From DASXTS01 sp036505275 (GTDB lineage Bacteria > Actinomycetota > Actinomycetes > Mycobacteriales > Pseudonocardiaceae): a stretch of DNA of 8,639 nt. The stretch is from positions 1-8,639 of the forward strand of contig DASXTS010000331.1 in NCBI GenBank assembly GCA_036505275.1, written 5' to 3'. Both the position numbers and the translations under genes were made by a program. Positions 5,510 through 8,639 of this stretch are shown piece after piece; position 1 is the first letter of the stretch; each line of letters opens with the position of its first letter. The notes under the pieces are model-generated. The model was not told the DNA's origin. It made no database searches and worked only from the letters and a program-made list of their open reading frames with translations.

Positions 5510-7108
5510 ATGTCTGGCGAGCCATCGTCGGTTCCTGACGAGGTGCGAGCGGCCGAGGTGATCGCGTCGCTGTGCCTGGCGACCGACCTTGGCATCGGGT
5601 TGCCGTACGAGCACGGCTTGCAGAGCACGCTGTTCGCCATGCGGCTGGCTGAACGGCTCGGGGTCGGCCCCGAGGTGGCGTCGCAGACGTATTACGGCTG
5701 CCTGCTGTTCTATGCCGGTTGCACCGTCGACGCGGAGCTGACGGCCGAGCTCTTCGACGACGGCGAGCTGCTGACGCACTTCAACCCGGTGATTTTCGGG
5801 ACACCGGCGCAGACGATGGCCGGCATCGTGCGCGCACTGGCCGGCTCGCGCGGTACGCCGCCGGTCCGCGCCCTGAGGGTCGCGACCCGGTTGCCCAGGG
5901 CGGTGCGCGGCCACCGCGGCCACCTTGCCGCGTTGTGTGAGGTCGCGCAGATGTTGAGCGATCGGCTTGGCTTGCCGCCAGCGGTGCGCAACCTGTTTGT
6001 CCACCTCACCGAACGTTGGGACGGCAAGGGCCAGCCCGCTGGGCTCAGGGGGCAGGACGTCCCGCTCCCGCTGCGCATCGTCCATATCGCTCGGGACGCG
6101 GCCCTACAGCGCCTTGTGGGCGGCGAGGATTACGCCGCACGCGTGGTGCGGGAGCGCGCGGGCGGTGCGTTCGATCCCGTGATCGCTGCGCGGCTGGCGG
6201 ACGAGGCCAACGACATCCTGGCACTCGACGGCGAGCGATCCGCCTGGGACGAAGTCCTCCACATCGAACCCACCCCGCGGCCGGTGCTGCGCGGCGAGGC
6301 GATCGACCGGGCGCTCGGCGCCATGGGGGATTTCGCCGATCTCGCCTCCAGATACCTGGTAGGTCACGCGGCTGGGGTGGCGGAGCTGGCCGGGGCCGCG
6401 GCGGTGCGGGCCGATCTGCCGGCGGCCGACGTCGTGGCCGTACGCCGGGCCGCGCTGGTCCATGACGTGGGCCGGGTCGCGGTCTCGGTACGCATCTGGC
6501 AGAAGGCCGCGCCGTTGACTCCGGACGAGTGGGAGCAGGTCAGGTTGCACGCGTACCACTCGGAGCGTGTCCTGTGCCGCTCGCCGTTTCTCGCCGCTCT
6601 CGCGCGGATCGCGACCTTCCATCACGAGCGGCTGGACGGCGCGGGATACCACCGCGGAGCAGCAGCCGCGGCGCTCACGTCGGCGGCTCGCCTGCTCGCG
6701 GCGGCCGACGCGTACCACGCGATGATCGAGCCGCGTCCGCACCGCGATGCTCTCGCCCCGGAGGAGGCGGCGAAGCTCCTCGAGCAGGAGGCCCACGCCG
6801 GGCGGCTGGACGCCGACAGCATTGCGGCGGTGCTCGAGGCGGCCGGCCACAGCTCCCCGCACATTGCGCGGCCGGCCGGACTGACGGATCGCGAGGCCGA
6901 GGTCGTCGGGCTCCTCGCCCGCGGTCTGCAGACCAAGCAGATCGCGCGGGCGCTGGGGATCTCGGTCAAGACCGCGGACCGTCACATCCAGAACGCCTAC
7001 GCCAAGATCGGTGTCTCCACGCGGGCGGCGGCAACACTGTTCGCGATGCAGCACGGACTCGCCACATGGGGAGAACTCCCGATCGTCGGCGCGCTGCGGC
7101 GTTCCTAA
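5510..7108 (+). CDS. HD-GYP phosphohydrolase-like protein with LuxR DNA-binding domain
   Basis: This 532-residue protein joins two HD-GYP-like halves to a LuxR helix-turn-helix. The first half (about 10-200) keeps the fold signature ERWDGKGQPAGLRG (168-181), followed by the family-like stretch VPLPLRIVHIA, but has lost the HD pair (LLFYAGC, 65-71), one His of HHE (HLTE) and the Tyr of GYP, so it is probably inactive. The second half (about 265-450) retains HD at 318-319 (VHDVGR), H347/H350, FHHERLDGAGYHRG (370-383) and D400, consistent with a dinuclear metal phosphodiesterase. HD-GYP enzymes hydrolyse cyclic-di-GMP or related dinucleotides. The C-terminal LuxR domain (457-515) contains LTDREAEVVGLLARGL and ISVKTADRHIQNAYAKIGVS. 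The protein may thus be a regulator whose DNA binding depends on nucleotide binding or turnover. No receiver domain is present. Similar HD/LuxR fusions are known in actinobacteria; the substrate here is unknown. Confidence 0.9.
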   Translation: MSGEPSSVPDEVRAAEVIASLCLATDLGIGLPYEHGLQSTLFAMRLAERLGVGPEVASQTYYGCLLFYAGCTVDAELTAELFDDGELLTHFNPVIFGTPAQTMAGIVRALAGSRGTPPVRALRVATRLPRAVRGHRGHLAALCEVAQMLSDRLGLPPAVRNLFVHLTERWDGKGQPAGLRGQDVPLPLRIVHIARDAALQRLVGGEDYAARVVRERAGGAFDPVIAARLADEANDILALDGERSAWDEVLHIEPTPRPVLRGEAIDRALGAMGDFADLASRYLVGHAAGVAELAGAAAVRADLPAADVVAVRRAALVHDVGRVAVSVRIWQKAAPLTPDEWEQVRLHAYHSERVLCRSPFLAALARIATFHHERLDGAGYHRGAAAAALTSAARLLAAADAYHAMIEPRPHRDALAPEEAAKLLEQEAHAGRLDADSIAAVLEAAGHSSPHIARPAGLTDREAEVVGLLARGLQTKQIARALGISVKTADRHIQNAYAKIGVSTRAAATLFAMQHGLATWGELPIVGALRRS

Positions 7109-7122
7109 CGTCACCGTCAGAA

Positions 7123-7144
7123 CACCCGGCAGCGCGACCGGGTG
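7123..7144 (+). terminator. Stem-loop between HD-GYP/LuxR gene and DUF998 gene
   Basis: CACCCGG (7123-7129) and CCGGGTG (7138-7144) can form a perfect 7-bp stem with an 8-base loop. It starts 15 bases after the TAA of the upstream gene and ends 9 bases before the GGAGG ribosome binding site of the next. There is no T-run, as is common for actinobacterial terminators. It could terminate, attenuate, or serve as an operator. Confidence 0.45.
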
Positions 7145-7163
7145 AGGTCGGACGGAGGCGGTC

Positions 7164-7868
7164 ATGGACACAACTCAAGCCGCACGCACAGGCGGCTCCT
7201 ACCCGGTCGGTGAGGGCGCCCTGGCACGGCCCGCTCGCTGGCTCTCCCAGCTGGCAGGTGCCGGCATCGTCGGCCCGGTTCTCTTCACCGTGGCGTTTCT
7301 GGCGCAGGAAGCGTTTCGCAGAGGCGAGTACGACCCGCTCGCGGAGCCGGTCAGCGCCCTGGAGGCCGGTCCCAACGGCTGGATTCAGCAGCTGAACTTC
7401 GTCGTCTTCGGCCTGCTGACGATCGCCTTCGCGGTCGGCCTGCACCGCGGCCTGCAATCGGCTCGGGCGGGCGTCGCTGGTCCGGCGCTCCTGGCGATCA
7501 GCGGGGTCGGCTTGCTGCTCGCGGCGATCTTCCCGCTGCGGGAAGAAGCAGGCGGAGTGACGTACGACCCCGGCGGCCACCTCGTCGCCGGGTTCATGTT
7601 CTTCACGACGAGCGCGGTGGGGTTGATCGTCGTCTCCCGTCGGGTGGCTCATGACCCGCGGTGGCGTGGCCTCGCCACCTACACGCTCGCCGCCGGACTG
7701 GTGGCCCTCGCCGGGTTCCTTGCCGGCGGCGCGCTCGTGCTGCCCGACGACGCTCCCCTACACGACTGGGCTGGTTTGTACCAGCGGGTGCTGGTGCTCG
7801 CCGTCGTGTTCCCCTGCCGAGTGGTGCTCTCGCTAAGGTTGCTGCAGGTCGCCACCGGCCACCGCTGA
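7164..7868 (+). CDS. DUF998 family integral membrane protein
   Basis: This 234-residue protein matches the DUF998 pattern: a first membrane helix followed by EYDPLAEPVSALEAGPNGWI (55-74), then NFVVFGLLTIAFAVGL and later GGHLVAGFMFF. Six hydrophobic segments are visible at about 29-50, 77-97, 104-124, 137-158, 170-193 and 203-224. The hydrophilic first 28 residues are likely cytoplasmic and there is no cleavable signal. The family has no established biochemical role. The ATG at 7164 is well supported by GGAGG at 7154-7158, five bases upstream. It lies 55 bases after the HD-GYP/LuxR gene on the same strand, so it may be read through from that gene or be separately controlled at the intervening hairpin. 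A membrane protein next to signalling regulators could be a target gene, but that is inference. Confidence 0.88.
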   Translation: MDTTQAARTGGSYPVGEGALARPARWLSQLAGAGIVGPVLFTVAFLAQEAFRRGEYDPLAEPVSALEAGPNGWIQQLNFVVFGLLTIAFAVGLHRGLQSARAGVAGPALLAISGVGLLLAAIFPLREEAGGVTYDPGGHLVAGFMFFTTSAVGLIVVSRRVAHDPRWRGLATYTLAAGLVALAGFLAGGALVLPDDAPLHDWAGLYQRVLVLAVVFPCRVVLSLRLLQVATGHR

Positions 7869-7897
7869 TCCGATGAATGCCAACGGTCCATACAGCT

Positions 7898-7915
7898 GTG
7901 GTTCGCAAGGACCAC
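7898..7915 (+). terminator. Hairpin with GCAA tetraloop after the DUF998 gene
   Basis: GTGGTTC (7898-7904) pairs with GGACCAC (7909-7915) across the loop GCAA, a GNRA tetraloop; one of the seven pairs is a U-G wobble. It starts 30 bases after the DUF998 stop codon and is followed by a second, longer stem-loop. Together they are best read as a tandem termination or mRNA-end structure, without a T-run. Confidence 0.45.
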
Positions 7916-7929
7916 CTCCGCGCCCAGAA

Positions 7930-7966
7930 CAACGATCGGCGAGGTCCACAACCGCGTCGATCGTTG
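7930..7966. terminator. Long inverted repeat, 12-bp stem
   Basis: CAACGATCG (7930-7938) is the exact reverse complement of CGATCGTTG (7958-7966). The pairing extends inward to 7941/7955 with a single G-U wobble, leaving a 13-base loop. It lies in the gap between the DUF998 gene and the tiny-gene pair. It may be a terminator for the upstream operon; an operator is an alternative. The 7869-8056 gap holds no supported gene. Confidence 0.5.
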
Positions 7967-7982
7967 GAAGGCGCCATCCGCT

Positions 7983-8006
7983 AGCACCGTGGGCAGCACC
8001 GTGGGC
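7983..8006 (+). repeat. Perfect 12-bp tandem repeat AGCACCGTGGGC x2
   Basis: AGCACCGTGGGC is repeated exactly head to tail at 7983-7994 and 7995-8006. With a -10 box at 8025-8030 and a start site near 8037, the array would cover about -54 to -31. That is where an activator would sit or where a repressor would block the -35 region. The binding protein is unknown. Confidence 0.55.
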
Positions 8007-8024
8007 ACTGTCGGTGTCCGAACG

Positions 8025-8030
8025 TATCCT
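8025..8030 (+). promoter_or_regulatory. Candidate -10 box TATCCT for the tiny-gene pair
   Basis: TATCCT matches the TANNNT -10 pattern. Transcription would begin around 8037, giving a leader of about 20 bases that carries GGAGAGGG before the ATG at 8057. The GTG at 8038, seven bases after this box, would also suit a leaderless start, but the frame it opens is not gene-like. The expected -35 zone (TGGGCA) is poor and overlaps the 12-bp tandem repeat. Confidence 0.45.
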
Positions 8031-8056
8031 TGCCGGCGTGACAGCCGGAGAGGGAC

Positions 8057-8236
8057 ATGACGACCACGCCGAGAGAGAACGACGAGTTCGAGCGGATGCG
8101 GCTTGTGGCTCAGATCGAGCGAGACCGACTCCTGATCGCCCAGTACGAGGAGCACCAGGCGTTCTACCGTGGCAGGGTCGAGGACGGCAGGTACGAGCTT
8201 GGTAGGTTGGACGAGCGACTAGGATGCGGATCATGA
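8057..8236 (+). CDS. Tiny charged coiled-coil-like protein (59 aa)
   Basis: The protein is unrecognised. The ATG at 8057 is preceded by GGAGAGGG (8047-8054) at close spacing, a strong ribosome binding site. The sequence begins MTTTPRENDEFERMRLVAQI and runs on as a charged amphipathic helix with regularly spaced Leu, Ile, Val and Tyr (IERDRLLIAQYEEHQAFYRG), so a short coiled coil or helical hairpin is likely. There is no Cys cluster, signal peptide or membrane segment; the only Cys is near the end. Its TGA overlaps the ATG of the next small gene as ATGA, implying translational coupling and equal production of the two proteins. The frame uses G/C at most third positions, like the larger genes. 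Possible roles include an adaptor, a toxin-antitoxin member or a regulator accessory, none of which is shown. Confidence 0.6.
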   Translation: MTTTPRENDEFERMRLVAQIERDRLLIAQYEEHQAFYRGRVEDGRYELGRLDERLGCGS

Positions 8237-8427
8237 CCACGGTGGACCCGCATATTCAGGCGCTGCGGGACGCCTTGGTGGCCGAGCACACAGAGCGGAT
8301 TGCGGAGGTCCAGCGATGGGCCGACGAGGCAGCCGCGCGTGGTGATGACGAACGTCAACGTTGGCATCTTGCTCACGCGGAGCGGCTCAAAGCAATGCCG
8401 TATCCGTGGGAGCACCCGGCAGCATAA
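8233..8427 (+). CDS. Tiny charged helical protein (64 aa), coupled to the previous gene
   Basis: The protein is unrecognised. The ATG at 8233 overlaps the upstream stop (ATGA, 8233-8236), which is the best reason to prefer it; an in-frame ATG at 8224 would add MRI. The protein starts MTTVDPHIQALRDALVAEHT and is predicted almost entirely helical and charged through residue 54, with two Trp in similar settings (VQRWADEAAA and ERQRWHLAHAERL). It ends in a Pro/Trp tail PYPWEHPAA that breaks the helix and could be a docking peptide. It has no membrane or export signal. With the 59-residue partner it forms a probable two-gene unit, and the partner products may bind each other. It ends in TAA; a palindrome and stem-loop follow, after which GC content falls. 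Confidence 0.6.
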   Translation: MTTVDPHIQALRDALVAEHTERIAEVQRWADEAAARGDDERQRWHLAHAERLKAMPYPWEHPAA

Positions 8428-8436
8428 CACCGCGGA

Positions 8437-8472
8437 TTGGGCCCAAGGACGCCGGCAAGAACGAAACCGGCG
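8437..8472 (+). terminator. Palindrome and stem-loop after the tiny-gene pair
   Basis: TTGGGCCCAA (8437-8446) is a perfect 10-bp palindrome. It is followed by CGCCGG (8450-8455) pairing with CCGGCG (8467-8472) over an 11-base loop. Their place 10 to 45 bases after the TAA suggests the end of the short transcript. No T-run follows. Confidence 0.35.
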
Positions 8473-8522
8473 CTGCCCATTGCATCTGCCCCCAAATGAC
8501 CACAATTCGGCCGCCTCAACAA

Positions 8523-8536
8523 TGCGCATATGTGCA
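8523..8536. promoter_or_regulatory. Near-perfect 14-bp palindrome TGCGCATATGTGCA
   Basis: This palindrome has a single mismatched pair and is centred on CATATG. It lies 33 bp upstream of the AT-rich TATTATAAC patch at 8569-8577, so it could be an operator for a gene starting at the right edge. Otherwise the lower-GC stretch 8473-8568 shows no supported gene. Confidence 0.3.
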
Positions 8537-8568
8537 GCAAGTCGTACAGGAACGGGTTTGGCGCGCCC

Positions 8569-8577
8569 TATTATAAC
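8569..8577 (+). promoter_or_regulatory. Candidate -10 box in TATTATAAC
   Basis: TATTATAAC is by far the most -10-like sequence of the right end, holding TATTAT (8569-8574) and TATAAC (8572-8577) in an otherwise GC-rich setting. No -35 at proper spacing is obvious. A GTG at 8580 follows within a few bases, which would suit a leaderless gene. Confidence 0.4.
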
Positions 8578-8579
8578 GA

Positions 8580-8639
8580 GTGTGCTTCATCGTGCCGCCG
8601 CTCGTGGTTGGCAGCTCCGGTCAGGTGCCCAGCGGGCCA
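8580..8639 (+). CDS. Possible 5' end of a leaderless gene (partial, low confidence)
   Basis: The GTG at 8580 opens a frame to the window edge with 20 codons, most ending in G or C, reading MCFIVPPLVVGSSG and onward. It starts five bases after the TATTAT box, as expected for a leaderless transcript. The CFIVPP opening faintly recalls the short N-terminal motif of protealysin-type M4 peptidase propeptides, but after seven residues the likeness ends, so I do not name it. A competing reading is the tail of a leftward gene ending with TAA at 8571-8573. The window is too short here to choose firmly. Confidence 0.22.
   Translation, partial: MCFIVPPLVVGSSGQVPSGP

Noticed and set aside
6104..7171. 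355-codon open frame antisense to the HD-GYP/LuxR gene
   Set aside because: The HD, GYP and LuxR motifs on the plus strand are clear; the minus translation has none.
7898..7966. Possible tRNA, because GGTTCGCAAG resembles a T-arm
   Set aside because: The loop and stem sizes do not fit a T-arm, and no acceptor stem, D-arm or anticodon arm can be placed around it.
8164..8529. 121-codon minus-strand frame across the tiny-gene pair
   Set aside because: It runs antisense to two plus-strand frames that have a ribosome binding site and ATGA coupling; its sequence is Arg/Pro/Ser-rich without a recognisable pattern.
1..8639. CRISPR array, insertion sequence ends or integrase
   Set aside because: Repeats seen are 9 to 15 bases, tandem or paired, without spacer periodicity; no terminal inverted repeats with target duplications and no transposase or recombinase motifs were found in complete genes.

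Overview
The window is very GC-rich, with strong G/C bias at third codon positions, frequent GTG starts, LAL and HD-GYP/LuxR type regulators and promoters that look close to leaderless. This points to a filamentous or related high-GC actinobacterium; the genus cannot be fixed from the sequence. There is no rRNA, tRNA, CRISPR array, recognisable transposase or integrase.

Layout. On the left, two genes read leftward: the start of a gene that runs off the edge (1-101) and a 202-residue protein of unknown function with an extremely charged N-terminus (168-776). A 205-base divergent spacer follows, carrying a perfect GGGGCC-type hexamer repeat. Everything supported to the right reads rightward: a metal-dependent amidohydrolase of the imidazolonepropionase/prolidase-like group (982-2199), a 75-residue hypothetical protein with a good ribosome binding site (2245-2472), a large LAL-type ATPase/LuxR regulator (2557-5397), a second regulator combining two HD-GYP-like halves (the first apparently dead, the second intact) with a LuxR helix-turn-helix (5510-7108), a six-helix DUF998 membrane protein (7164-7868), a structured 188-base spacer, a pair of tiny genes overlapping by ATGA (8057-8236 and 8233-8427), and a lower-GC right end that may hold a promoter and the first codons of another gene.

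How the parts may work together. The amidohydrolase probably hydrolyses a cyclic amide or a peptide-like substrate in the cytoplasm. The LAL protein is expected to switch transcription in response to a small-molecule or protein signal, and the neighbouring HD-GYP/LuxR protein could couple cyclic-di-nucleotide (or another phosphoester) turnover or sensing directly to DNA binding. Both regulators end in LuxR-type DNA-binding domains, and the spacer between them holds two adjacent 13-bp palindromes of identical geometry, which is the most suggestive regulatory arrangement here. The DUF998 gene may be a target of the regulators or simply co-transcribed; a 7-bp hairpin separates it from them. The small overlapping pair has its own candidate promoter with a perfect 12-bp tandem repeat over the -35 zone and is the best candidate for an undescribed two-protein unit, but its function cannot be read from sequence.
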